Shown: positions 1 to 7,651 of the stretch, piece by piece | Layout of the letters: each line of letters begins with the position of its first letter | Position numbering within the stretch: position 1 is the stretch's first letter | The notes under the pieces: generated by a model | The model's input: only the letters and a program-made list of their open reading frames with translations | Told to the model about the DNA's origin: nothing | Databases searched by the model: none | Program-made: the position numbers and the translations under genes | Assembly (NCBI GenBank): GCA_964383815.1 | Contig: CAYLIC010000026.1 | Location: forward strand, 1-31,222 | Source: UBA11524 sp964383815 | GTDB taxonomy: Bacteria > Bacillota > Clostridia > Christensenellales > Aristaeellaceae | DNA length: 31,222 nt | Direction of reading: 5' to 3'

Positions 1-71
1 TGCTGCTGACCGACAGCCCCACCATCCGCGACGTGCTGCTGTTCCCCACGATGAAGCCAGTTGATCGCTGA
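1..71 (+). CDS. lysS: Lysyl-tRNA synthetase, C-terminal end (partial)
   Basis: Only the last 22 complete codons and the stop (69-71) are in the window. They read LLTDSPTIRDVLLFPTMKP followed by VDR. This is the characteristic end of class II bacterial lysyl-tRNA synthetase (motif 3 region, with the Arg that contacts ATP), the cytoplasmic enzyme that charges tRNA-Lys. The gene starts upstream of the window. It is followed after 31 bases by a strong terminator, so it is transcriptionally separate from the sugar transporter downstream. Identification rests on a short but highly conserved tail. Confidence 0.85.
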   Translation, partial: LLTDSPTIRDVLLFPTMKPVDR

Positions 72-102
72 GGCGCGGGGTGTTCAACGGAATAATACCC
101 AG

Positions 103-130
103 AAAAGGCTGCGAAATGCGGCCTTTTTTT
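103..130 (+). terminator. Rho-independent terminator after lysS
   Basis: AAAAGGCTGC pairs with GCGGCCTTTT (10 bp including one T-G pair) around a GAAAT loop, followed by an uninterrupted run of seven T. It sits 32 bases after the lysS stop. Confidence 0.9.
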
Positions 131-342
131 CATGCCTGTGGCGATACATTCACCTGACAAAAACAGACCTGAAAAAAGAAAAAATACACCACAAAAACGC
201 AATAATACCCCCTAGTTGCTCATTGTCGTTAATGGTAAACTAATGATACAAAAAAGATGGGTAACGGAATTGAATAAGCAACGAACGGTGTAACTCAGCG
301 GGTGTGAATCCCGTTGAAATATAGGAAATGAGGTGCGTCCCT
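131..342 (+). promoter_or_regulatory. Leader and promoter region of the sugar ABC operon
   Basis: A 212-base AT-rich stretch without a gene. A weak sigma-A candidate is TTGTCG (223-228), 18 bases, TACAAA (247-252). Just before the ribosome binding site there is a 7-bp hairpin, CAGCGGG/CCCGTTG with loop TGTGAAT (296-316), which could be an operator or an mRNA structure. No clear cre site (TGWAANCGNTNWCA) was found. The ribosome binding site GAGGTG (330-335) serves the ATG at 343. Confidence 0.4.
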
Positions 343-1596
343 ATGAAAAAGATCGTTTCCCTGATCCTGGCGACCATCATGCTGCTGACCGCGGCCTCCG
401 CCCTGGCAGCCAACGCTGACAAGCCCATCATCTGGTTCAACCGTCAGCCTTCCAACAGCCAGACCGGCGAGCTGGACATGGAAGCTCTCACCTTCAACGA
501 CAAGACCTACTATGTGGGCTTTGACGCGAAGCAGGGCGCTGAGCTGCAGGGCGAGATGATCGTGAACTACCTGCAGAGCAAGGGTGCCGAGCTGGACCGC
601 AATGGCGACGGCATCATCGGCTATGTGCTGTGCATTGGCGACGTGGGCCACAACGACTCCATCGCCCGTACCCGCGGCGCCCGTAAGGCTCTGGGTACTG
701 CCGTGCCGGATGCCAGCCAGAACAAGACTGAAATCGTCACCATCGACGATGTGAACTCTGCCCCCATCGGCGTTAACACCGACGGCAGCTCCACCGACGT
801 GCAGGATGGCAAGATTACCATCGCTGACAAGGAATATGTGGTGCGCGAGCTGGCCTCCCAGGAAATGAAGAACAGCGCTGGCGCTACCTGGGATGCTGCC
901 ACCGCTGGCAACACCATCGGCATCTGGTCTGCTGACTTTGGCGATCAGATCGACGTGGTGGTTTCCAACAACGACGGCATGGGCATGGCCGTGTTCAACG
1001 TCTGGTCCAAGGATGCTGGCGTTCCCACCTTCGGCTACGACGCTAACAGCGACGCTGTGGCTGCCATCGCCGACGGCTACTGCGGCACCATCTCCCAGAA
1101 TGCGGACGTGCAGGCTTACCTGACCCTGCGCACCCTGCGCAACGCCCTGGACGGTGTGGACATCATGACCGGTATCAGCACCCCCGACGCTGCCGGCAAC
1201 GTGCTGAGCGAAGACCTGTTCTACTATGACGAGGCGACCCGCTGCTTCTACGCCCTGAACGGCGCTGTGACCGCTGAGAACTATCAGAGCTACCTGGATG
1301 CCACCGCCCCCAATGCCAAGTTCAGCAACCAGCTGTCCGAGGCGGATGCTCCTGTGAAGAAGGTCTGGCTGGACATCTTCAACAGCACCGATAACTTCCT
1401 GAATGCCACCTACCTGCCCCAGCTGCAGAACTACGACAAGGTTCTGAACCTGGATGTTGAGTATGTGTCCGGCGACGGCCAGAACGAAGGCGCCATCGTG
1501 AACAAGCTGCAGACCTCCGTTGACGATGTGGAAGGCTATGCCATCAACATGGTTAAGACTGACAATGCTGCCGCCTACATCAACGTGCTTGAGTAA
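343..1596 (+). CDS. Circularly permuted galactose/glucose-binding protein (MglB-like)
   Basis: Substrate-binding protein of the sugar ABC importer encoded next door; exported, 417 aa. The ATG at 343 has the better-placed ribosome binding site and begins a clear signal peptide (MKK, hydrophobic core, ALA around residue 22); an in-frame ATG at 328 is less likely. The order is unusual. Residue 28 onwards (PIIWFNRQP) matches what is mid-protein in E. coli MglB (PVVFFNKEP). The order then follows MglB to its C-terminus, and residues 338-417 (VKKVWLDIFNSTDNF ... GYAINMV) match the normal MglB N-terminus (RIGVTIYKYDDNF ... ALAINLV). Conserved binding residues, with E. coli equivalents recalled from memory: N33 (N91), H103/D105/R109 (H152/D154/R158), W183 (W183), N209-N210 (N211), D233 (D236), D350 and F352 (D14, F16). 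The calcium loop D85-N87-D89 is kept. About 45 extra residues lie near 115-175. The binding-protein role is secure; the exact sugar is inferred. Confidence 0.9.
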   Translation: MKKIVSLILATIMLLTAASALAANADKPIIWFNRQPSNSQTGELDMEALTFNDKTYYVGFDAKQGAELQGEMIVNYLQSKGAELDRNGDGIIGYVLCIGDVGHNDSIARTRGARKALGTAVPDASQNKTEIVTIDDVNSAPIGVNTDGSSTDVQDGKITIADKEYVVRELASQEMKNSAGATWDAATAGNTIGIWSADFGDQIDVVVSNNDGMGMAVFNVWSKDAGVPTFGYDANSDAVAAIADGYCGTISQNADVQAYLTLRTLRNALDGVDIMTGISTPDAAGNVLSEDLFYYDEATRCFYALNGAVTAENYQSYLDATAPNAKFSNQLSEADAPVKKVWLDIFNSTDNFLNATYLPQLQNYDKVLNLDVEYVSGDGQNEGAIVNKLQTSVDDVEGYAINMVKTDNAAAYINVLE

Positions 1597-1628
1597 TTAC
1601 AAGAGTAATCCCACATCTTGATGAGAGG

Positions 1629-1670
1629 AAGGGTCATCGGGAAGTATTCTTCCTGGTGACCCTTTTTCTT
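1629..1670 (+). terminator. Strong hairpin terminator between binding protein and ATPase genes
   Basis: A 15-bp stem (AGGGTCATCGGGAAG with CTTCCTGGTGACCCT, two G-T pairs) and TATT loop, followed by TTTTTCTT. It lies 33 bases after the binding-protein stop and 31 before the ATPase start. Partial termination here would give an excess of binding protein over transporter, as is common in ABC import operons. Confidence 0.88.
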
Positions 1671-1700
1671 CAAGAAAAATGAAAAAAGGCGGGAAATGAA

Positions 1701-3209
1701 ATGGCGGAACAGCAAGCGAGAAATGTATTGTCCATACGGGGGATGTGCAAATCCTTCGGGCGGAACCGCGTGCTGGATCACATCGACCTGGATGTGAAGG
1801 AAGGCAGCATCATGGGCCTGATGGGGGAGAACGGCGCAGGCAAATCCACCATGATGAAGTGCCTTTTCGGCACCTATCAGAAGGACGAGGGTACCATTAT
1901 CTTCGATGGCAGGGAGGTTAACTTCTTAGGCCCGAAGGATGCGCTGGAAAACGGTGTTGCCATGGTGCACCAGGAGCTGAACCAGTGCCTGGAGCGCAGC
2001 GTGGTGGACAACCTGTTTTTGGGCCGCTACCCCACAAACTCACTGGGTGTGGTGGATGAAGCCCGCATGAAGAATGAGGCGGCTGAGCTGTTCCGGAAGC
2101 TGAACATGACCGTGAACCTGTCAGCACCCATGAAAAATATGTCGGTTTCCGCCCGGCAGATGGTGGAAATCGCCAAAGCTATATCCTACAATGCAAAGCT
2201 CATCGTGCTGGACGAGCCAACCTCCTCCCTCACCGTGCGGGAGGTTGCCAAGCTGTTTGAAATGATGCGCAGCCTGAAGGCACAGGGCATTTCCCTGGTG
2301 TATATCTCCCACAAGATGGACGAAATCTTCGAGATTTGCGATGAGGTGTCCGTCCTGCGGGATGGCAAGATGGTTGCCACCAAGAAAACCAAGGAAACCA
2401 ACATGAACGAGCTGATTGCAGACATGGTTGGCAGAACGCTGGACAACCGCTTTCCGCCGGTGGACAACACCCCCGGGGATGTGGTGCTGTCTGTTCAGCA
2501 CCTGTCCACCAAGTTTGCTCCCACGCTGAAGGACATCTCCTTCGATGTGCGGGAAGGCGAGATCTTTGGCCTGTATGGCCTGGTGGGCGCGGGCCGCTCC
2601 GAGCTGCTGGAAACCATGTTTGGCGTGCGCACCAAGGCAGCAGGCCGCATGTATTACAAAAATCAGCTGATGAATTTCGCCAACTCCAAGGACGCAATGA
2701 ACCATGGCTTTGCCATGATTACCGAGGAGCGAAAGGTGACAGGCCTTTTCCTGGAGGGCGACCTGACCTTTAACACCACCATTACCAATCTTTCGCATTA
2801 CATGTCCGGCTTTGCCTTGAGCAACGACAAAATGATTAAGGCCACAGCCAACGAGATAAACATTATGCACACCAAGTGCATGGGGCCTTCGGATGCGATT
2901 ACCGCCCTTTCCGGCGGCAACCAGCAGAAGGTGGTCTTCGGCCGGTGGCTGGAGCGCGACCCGGCTGTCTTCCTGATGGATGAACCGACCCGCGGCATTG
3001 ACGTGGGCGCCAAATATGAGATTTACGAGCTGATTATCAAGATGGCGAAAATGGGCAAGGCCATTGTGGTTGTGTCCTCGGAAATGCCGGAGATTCTGGG
3101 CATTACCAACCGCATTGGCGTTATGTCCAACGGGCGTCTGGCAGGGATTGTGAACACCAGCGAAACAAACCAGGAAGAGCTGCTCAGGCTCAGCGCCAAA
3201 TATCTGTGA
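1701..3209 (+). CDS. mglA: Sugar ABC transporter ATP-binding protein (MglA-like, two ABC domains)
   Basis: 502 aa, the normal length for the MglA/RbsA/XylG family; drives galactose/glucose-type import from the cytoplasmic side. Domain 1 has Walker A GENGAGKST (residues 42-50), the variant signature MSVSARQMVEIAKA typical of this family and Walker B with D171-E172 (LIVLDEPTSSLT). Domain 2 has the family's degenerate Walker A (GLVGAGRSE), a full LSGGNQQK signature (403-410) and MDEPTRGID. The start ATG at 1701 follows GGCGGGAAATGAA. It is preceded by a terminator-like hairpin and followed after 15 bases by the permease, so it shares the binding protein's operon but probably at lower mRNA level. 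Nothing in it is unusual, in contrast with its two partners. Confidence 0.93.
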   Translation: MAEQQARNVLSIRGMCKSFGRNRVLDHIDLDVKEGSIMGLMGENGAGKSTMMKCLFGTYQKDEGTIIFDGREVNFLGPKDALENGVAMVHQELNQCLERSVVDNLFLGRYPTNSLGVVDEARMKNEAAELFRKLNMTVNLSAPMKNMSVSARQMVEIAKAISYNAKLIVLDEPTSSLTVREVAKLFEMMRSLKAQGISLVYISHKMDEIFEICDEVSVLRDGKMVATKKTKETNMNELIADMVGRTLDNRFPPVDNTPGDVVLSVQHLSTKFAPTLKDISFDVREGEIFGLYGLVGAGRSELLETMFGVRTKAAGRMYYKNQLMNFANSKDAMNHGFAMITEERKVTGLFLEGDLTFNTTITNLSHYMSGFALSNDKMIKATANEINIMHTKCMGPSDAITALSGGNQQKVVFGRWLERDPAVFLMDEPTRGIDVGAKYEIYELIIKMAKMGKAIVVVSSEMPEILGITNRIGVMSNGRLAGIVNTSETNQEELLRLSAKYL

Positions 3210-3224
3210 TGGGAGAGATGAAAC

Positions 3225-4877
3225 ATGGCAAATCATGAGAAAATACTCACGCTGGAGGCGGAGCAGGCACTGCTGGCGCCCATCAACGCCTATGTGGACG
3301 ACATCCAGCAGAAGATTAATGTGCTGCGGGTGGATGGCACCGACAAGGTGACCAGCCTGAACAACCACATCGCCATTGTGAAGGAAAACGCCAACCTCAC
3401 CAAGGCGGAGAAGCAGCAGAGCATCGCCCAGGACAGGGAGGAGCTGGCCAAGGCCAGGCAGGTTGAAAAGAAAAACAGCGCCCAGATCAACACCCTGATT
3501 TCCCAGGCTGTTGCCTACCTGGATGAACACTACGACAAGGAATACTACCGGCCTGTTGTGGCCTCCTGTGCGGAGGAGAAGGCCCGGGAAAAGGCCCGCT
3601 ATGCTGCGGAGGTTGCTCAGCTGAACAAGGAGCACCAGGCAGAATATGCCAAGCTGACCAGCAAGAGCGAGCAGAAGGACGAAAAGTATGTGCACAAGAA
3701 CAGGCTTTTCGATGCGAAGCTGAAGCACGAATCCGTCCTTCACGAGATTAAGGATCGCCAGCACGAGGCCTACACCCACCGCTATCACCTGCTGGACCTG
3801 CTGCGGCTGTCCAAATTCACCTTCCCGGAGAAGATAAAGCAGAAGTGGGAGAACTACAAGTATAACTTCAGCGCCAAGCAGTTCCTCCTGAACAACGGCC
3901 TGTACATTGCCATTCTGTGCGTGTTCATCGTTCTGTGCATCCTGACGCCTATCATCAAGGGCAAGCAGCTGCTGACCACCAAGAACGTGCTGACCATCCT
4001 CACCCAGGCATCACCCCGCATGTTCCTGGCGCTGGGCGTGGGTGGACTAATTCTGCTGGGCGGCACCGACCTGTCCATCGGCCGCATGGTGGGTACCAGC
4101 ATGGTGCTTTCCACCATGATTATGCACAAGGGCGTCAACACCGGCAGCCTGTTTGGCCATGTGTTTGACTTCACGGCCATCCCCCTGGCGGTGAGGGTTA
4201 TCATGGCACTGGTCATCTGCTGCTGCATCACCACGCTCTTTGCCACGGTGGCAGGCTTCTTCACTGCCAGGTTTAAGATTCACCCCTTCATCTCCACCAT
4301 GGCGAACATGCTGATTATGTTCGGCATCATGACCTACGCTACCCAGGGCGTTTCCTTCGGCGCCATTGAGAAGGAGGTTAAAAACGTCGTTATGCCCACA
4401 GTTGGGGAGTTCCCAACCATCATACTGTGGGCGGTGGCGGTTATCCTGGTGATGTACTTCATATGGAACAAGACCACCCTGGGCAAAAACATGTACGCTG
4501 TGGGCGGCAACCCTGAGGCGGCTGCGGTGTCCGGCATTTCGGTGTTCAAGGTAACGCTGATTACCTTTGCCATCGCCGGCGTGCTGTATGGTTTCGGCGC
4601 CTGGCTGGAGTGCATCCGCATGGTGGGCTCCGGCTCCGCCTCCTACGGACAGGGCTGGGAGACCGATGCCATCGCGGCCTGCGTGGTGGGCGGCGTGTCC
4701 TTCAAGGGCGGCATTGGCAAGATTCAGGGCATTGTGGTAGGCGTGCTGATTTTCACCGCGCTGACCTATTCCCTGACCATCCTTGGCGTGGATACCAACC
4801 TGCAGTTCGTTTTCTCCGGCATCATTATTCTGGCAGCTGTGACCATCGACTGCCTGAAGTATGTCCAGAAGAAGTAA
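3225..4877 (+). CDS. mglC: Sugar ABC permease (MglC-like) with a large N-terminal extension
   Basis: 550 aa, against about 336 for E. coli MglC. Residues from about 216 (SAKQFLLNNGLYIAILCVF) to the end (LKYVQKK) align with the whole of MglC: membrane segments, GTDLSIGR motif, the conserved loop GKNMYAVGGNPEAAAVSG and DAIAACVVGGVSFKGG. Residues 1-215 are extra. They are hydrophilic, rich in Lys, Glu, Gln and Ala, have heptad-like spacing (for example KENANLTKAEKQQSIAQ) and contain no membrane segment, so they are predicted to be cytoplasmic and helical, probably coiled coil. The start ATG at 3225 follows GGGAGAGATGAAAC. There is no sign of a frameshift or a separate gene: the reading frame is continuous and there is no internal ribosome site near 3870. 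The function of the extension is unknown. Confidence 0.92.
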   Translation: MANHEKILTLEAEQALLAPINAYVDDIQQKINVLRVDGTDKVTSLNNHIAIVKENANLTKAEKQQSIAQDREELAKARQVEKKNSAQINTLISQAVAYLDEHYDKEYYRPVVASCAEEKAREKARYAAEVAQLNKEHQAEYAKLTSKSEQKDEKYVHKNRLFDAKLKHESVLHEIKDRQHEAYTHRYHLLDLLRLSKFTFPEKIKQKWENYKYNFSAKQFLLNNGLYIAILCVFIVLCILTPIIKGKQLLTTKNVLTILTQASPRMFLALGVGGLILLGGTDLSIGRMVGTSMVLSTMIMHKGVNTGSLFGHVFDFTAIPLAVRVIMALVICCCITTLFATVAGFFTARFKIHPFISTMANMLIMFGIMTYATQGVSFGAIEKEVKNVVMPTVGEFPTIILWAVAVILVMYFIWNKTTLGKNMYAVGGNPEAAAVSGISVFKVTLITFAIAGVLYGFGAWLECIRMVGSGSASYGQGWETDAIAACVVGGVSFKGGIGKIQGIVVGVLIFTALTYSLTILGVDTNLQFVFSGIIILAAVTIDCLKYVQKK

Positions 4878-4888
4878 TTGTCCCTGCT

Positions 4889-4935
4889 GCCAGCGGTGCG
4901 GGTGTGCCTGCATGCCCGCCCTGGCATTTCTTTTT
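4889..4935 (+). terminator. Possible imperfect terminator after the permease gene
   Basis: GCCAG pairs with CTGGC, and GCGGG with CCCGC inside it, with an unpaired internal stretch; TTTCTTTTT follows. The stem is imperfect, so it may only attenuate transcription into the aldo/keto reductase gene. Confidence 0.5.
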
Positions 4936-4955
4936 GCAAGAATGGAGGAATACCC

Positions 4956-5951
4956 ATGACTTACCAGCCTGCCGAAAACCGCTATGAGCAGATACCCTAC
5001 CAGCGCTGCGGGAAAAGCGGCCTGATGCTGCCACGCCTGTCCCTGGGCCTGTGGCATAACTTTGGCGATATAACCCCCTTCGCCACCCAGCAGAGCATCC
5101 TGCGCCAGGCCTTCGACCTGGGGATTACCCACTTCGACCTGGCGAACAACTATGGCCCGCCATACGGTGAGGCCGAGCGGAACTTTGGCATCCACATGGA
5201 CAGGGACTGGCACACCCACCGGGACGAGCTGATTATCTCCACCAAGGCTGGCTATGACATGTGGCCTGGCCCCTATGGGGATCACGGCAGCCGGAAGTAT
5301 CTGATTGCCAGCCTGGACCAGAGCCTGAAGCGCATGCACCTGGACTATGTGGACATCTTCTACCACCACCGGCCCGACCCGGACACCCCCATTGAGGAAA
5401 CCATGGGTGCGCTGGATCAGATTGTCCGCAGCGGCAAGGCGCTGTATGTAGGCGTTTCCAACTACAGTGCGGAGCAGATGCGCGTGGCCGTCAAAACCCT
5501 GCGCCAGCTGGGCACGCCCATGCTGATTCACCAGCCCAAGTATTCCATGATGATGCGCACGCCGGAGGAAGGCCTCTTCGATGTGCTGCGGGAGGAAGGC
5601 GTGGGGTGCATCGCCTTCTCGCCCCTGAGCGGCGGCATCCTCACCAGCAGATACCTGAACGGCATTCCTGCGGACTCCCGTGCTGCCCACGATCCCCGGT
5701 ATTTGAAGGCCAGCGCCATTACGGAGGAGACCCTCGCCAAGGTGCACAAGCTGAATGCCATTGCCCAGCGCCGCGGGCAGAGCATGGCGCAAATGGCGCT
5801 GCAGTGGGTTGTCCGCGACCCGGTAGTGACCAGCGCGCTGATTGGCGCCAGCCGCCCGGAGCAGGTGCGGGAAAACGTGGCAGCCTTCGCCAGCCCTGCA
5901 CTGAATGCCCAGGAGCTGCAGGAGATTGAGCAGATTCTGGCGGAAAAGTAA
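4956..5951 (+). CDS. gpr: Aldo/keto reductase, L-glyceraldehyde 3-phosphate reductase type (YghZ/Gpr-like)
   Basis: 331 aa, NADPH-dependent cytoplasmic reductase of the AKR14-like group; E. coli YghZ reduces L-glyceraldehyde 3-phosphate and methylglyoxal. The sequence follows YghZ closely: YRCGKSGL-type start, LSLGLWHNFG, FDLANNYGPP, ISTKAGYDMWPGPYG, GSRKYL, SLDQSLKRM and the LIGASR cofactor-binding motif near the C-terminus. The catalytic tetrad is visible: D61, Y66, K97 and His at 137/138 (FYHHR). The start ATG at 4956 is chosen because GGAGGA lies 7 bases upstream; the frame is open further upstream but without a signal. It follows the sugar transporter on the same strand, which suggests a role in disposing of triose or aldehyde by-products of sugar use, but co-transcription is uncertain because of the hairpin between them. 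Confidence 0.9.
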   Translation: MTYQPAENRYEQIPYQRCGKSGLMLPRLSLGLWHNFGDITPFATQQSILRQAFDLGITHFDLANNYGPPYGEAERNFGIHMDRDWHTHRDELIISTKAGYDMWPGPYGDHGSRKYLIASLDQSLKRMHLDYVDIFYHHRPDPDTPIEETMGALDQIVRSGKALYVGVSNYSAEQMRVAVKTLRQLGTPMLIHQPKYSMMMRTPEEGLFDVLREEGVGCIAFSPLSGGILTSRYLNGIPADSRAAHDPRYLKASAITEETLAKVHKLNAIAQRRGQSMAQMALQWVVRDPVVTSALIGASRPEQVRENVAAFASPALNAQELQEIEQILAEK

Positions 5952-5966
5952 ACATGCAACCATCAG

Positions 5967-5995
5967 GCCTGCCGGTGCTTATCGGCAGGCTTTTT
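5967..5995 (+). terminator. Rho-independent terminator after gpr
   Basis: Perfect 8-bp stem GCCTGCCG/CGGCAGGC, 8-base loop, then TTTTT. Confidence 0.92.
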
Positions 5996-6001
5996 CTGTG
6001 C

Positions 6002-6030
6002 TTGACGGCGGTATGGTGTTTCTATATAAT
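6002..6030 (+). promoter_or_regulatory. Sigma-A promoter of the AraC-type response regulator
   Basis: TTGACG (6002-6007), 17-base spacer, TATAAT (6025-6030). Near-consensus; it lies 55 bases upstream of the ATG at 6085 and directly after the gpr terminator. Confidence 0.85.
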
Positions 6031-6084
6031 GAAAGGCAAGAAGCACTGAGATAACCATACATGCACGAAAAAGGCGGTGAGCGT

Positions 6085-7578
6085 ATGCTGAAAGCAGTGA
6101 TAGCAGGCAGCGGACAGGCATGCAGCCTGCTGCGCCAGGTGACGGAGCAGCCGGGCCTGGAGCTGGAGGCCACCTTTGCTTCCACCGGCAGAGAGGCGCT
6201 GGCACAGGCTGAGGCTGGCGCGGACATGCTTATTGTGGAGGCACGCCTGCCGGACGGCACAGGGCAGGAGGTTATCAGCCGGGCAAAAGCTGCGGCACCC
6301 TGGCTGGAAACAGCTGCTGTGGATGGGGACATCCACCGGGAAGCAGCGGAACGCCTGCTGAAAACCATGGCGGAGCACTGCGCAACCCGGCGGGAGCTGG
6401 CAACCCTGCGCCAGACCTGCCGGGAGGCCGCCCAGTGCCTGCGGGCCTGCCTGCTACGCGACCTGCTGGCTGGCCACCTGCTGCGTACAGATGCGGAAAC
6501 CCTGTGGGAGAGCTACCGCTTTCGCCCGGAAACGGAATGCCTGAAGCTGGTGCTGATGCAGCTGGACTATGGCGAGGACGCACAGCCGCTGGTGAGTCTG
6601 GCAGCGAAGCAGGCCACGGAGACGCTGTCCCGGGAGCTGGAACAGGTGTGCGGCATGCAGGTGATTTGCATGGATGGCGGTGCAGGCGGCGTGCTGCTGG
6701 GCTTTGACAAGGCGGACGGCCCGGCAGTGCGCAGGCGGCTTATTCAATGCCTGAAGCAGCTTTGCCTGACAGGCTTGCCTGCCGGCGTGAAGCTGACCAT
6801 GGCCACAGGTGACACCATGACGGATGTGCAGGCGCTGGGCAATGCGGCCTGGCAGGCAAGACAGATACTGCTGGAACGCCTGGTGCAGGGCACTGGTAAG
6901 CTGCTGGAAAAGCCACCTGTGCCCTGTGGTCTGGAGGACGCTGAAGTGCTGACGGGGTACCGCCAGGCGGTGCTGACGCTGGCGGAGGACTACTCCTCCT
7001 GGGCGGTGAACCGGGCCATTGACCAGCTTGAAAAGGAGCTGCTGGCGCAGAACGCCAGCGGCGGAGAGATTTACGACGTTGTGTTCTCAGCGGCGCATCT
7101 GCTGCTGAAGCAGCCCCAGGTGGCTGACGGGAAAAGGAAAATTGACAGGTTTGGGTCCAGCATGGCGCACACGGGCCAGGCCAGCCAGCTGTTTGAAATG
7201 CTACGCACCCTGGCGGCACGCGAGCGGGATGAGTTGATCCAGCGGCAGCAGAGCGCTGGCTCCCGCCCGGTTCGCGTTGCAAAGGAATATGTGCTGAAGC
7301 ACTACCGGGAGCCTGTGACCCTGGAGCAGGTGTGCCAGGAGGCAGGCTTCTCCGCCAGCTATTTCAGCACCCTGTTCAAGAAGGAAACCGGGGAGAACTT
7401 TGTCCACTTTCTTGCGCGGACAAGGGTGGAACGGGCCAAGGAGCTGCTGGCGCAGACCAGCCTGCCCGTGTCCGAAATCTGCACCCAGGTGGGCTACAGC
7501 GACCTGAAATATTTTGCGCAAATCTTCAAGAGGGAAACGGGCCTCACCCCGGGCCAGTACCGCAGGCGACGGGGGTAA
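6085..7578 (+). CDS. AraC-family response regulator (YesN-like) with a degenerate receiver domain
   Basis: 497 aa from the ATG at 6085, preceded by GGCGGTGAG; an in-frame ATG at 6061 lacks a site. Residues 1 to about 90 resemble a receiver domain (ADMLIVEARLPDGTG corresponds to the usual LIITDIRMPDMDG) but the phosphoacceptor Asp is Glu52, the acidic pair near the N-terminus is replaced by A-G-S (7-9), and the conserved Thr/Ser and Lys are missing, so phosphorylation is unlikely. A middle region of about 290 residues resembles the linker found in YesN-type regulators. The last 100 residues are a standard AraC double helix-turn-helix (VTLEQVCQEAGFSASYFSTLF and LPVSEICTQVGYSDLKYFAQ). It is probably a DNA-binding regulator of sugar or cell-surface genes. 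No histidine kinase is adjacent. Targets are unknown; the sugar operon upstream is a guess. Confidence 0.85.
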   Translation: MLKAVIAGSGQACSLLRQVTEQPGLELEATFASTGREALAQAEAGADMLIVEARLPDGTGQEVISRAKAAAPWLETAAVDGDIHREAAERLLKTMAEHCATRRELATLRQTCREAAQCLRACLLRDLLAGHLLRTDAETLWESYRFRPETECLKLVLMQLDYGEDAQPLVSLAAKQATETLSRELEQVCGMQVICMDGGAGGVLLGFDKADGPAVRRRLIQCLKQLCLTGLPAGVKLTMATGDTMTDVQALGNAAWQARQILLERLVQGTGKLLEKPPVPCGLEDAEVLTGYRQAVLTLAEDYSSWAVNRAIDQLEKELLAQNASGGEIYDVVFSAAHLLLKQPQVADGKRKIDRFGSSMAHTGQASQLFEMLRTLAARERDELIQRQQSAGSRPVRVAKEYVLKHYREPVTLEQVCQEAGFSASYFSTLFKKETGENFVHFLARTRVERAKELLAQTSLPVSEICTQVGYSDLKYFAQIFKRETGLTPGQYRRRRG

Positions 7579-7602
7579 GCAAAGTGAGCAAGCCAAATCA
7601 AG

Positions 7603-7628
7603 CCGCCATTCCTGTGGCGGTGTATAAT
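7603..7628 (+). promoter_or_regulatory. Palindrome abutting a -10 element
   Basis: Perfect inverted repeat CCGCCA-TTCCTG-TGGCGG (7603-7620) with TATAAT two bases later (7623-7628) and the ATG of the next gene at 7652. No good -35 lies 17 bases upstream; the palindrome occupies that space. It may be an operator controlling the regulator gene or a hairpin ending the previous transcript, although no T run follows. Confidence 0.5.
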
Positions 7629-7651
7629 GACCAACGTAAGGGAGATGAAGG

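Noticed and set aside
91..210. Two copies of AATAATACCC (91-100 and 201-210)
   Set aside because: A ten-base match between AT-rich intergenic stretches, one copy before and one after the lysS terminator; too short and no further structure.
4878..4955. Upstream extension of the aldo/keto reductase to a TTG at 4878
   Set aside because: There is no ribosome site for it, it would include a hairpin, and GGAGGA is ideally spaced for ATG 4956.
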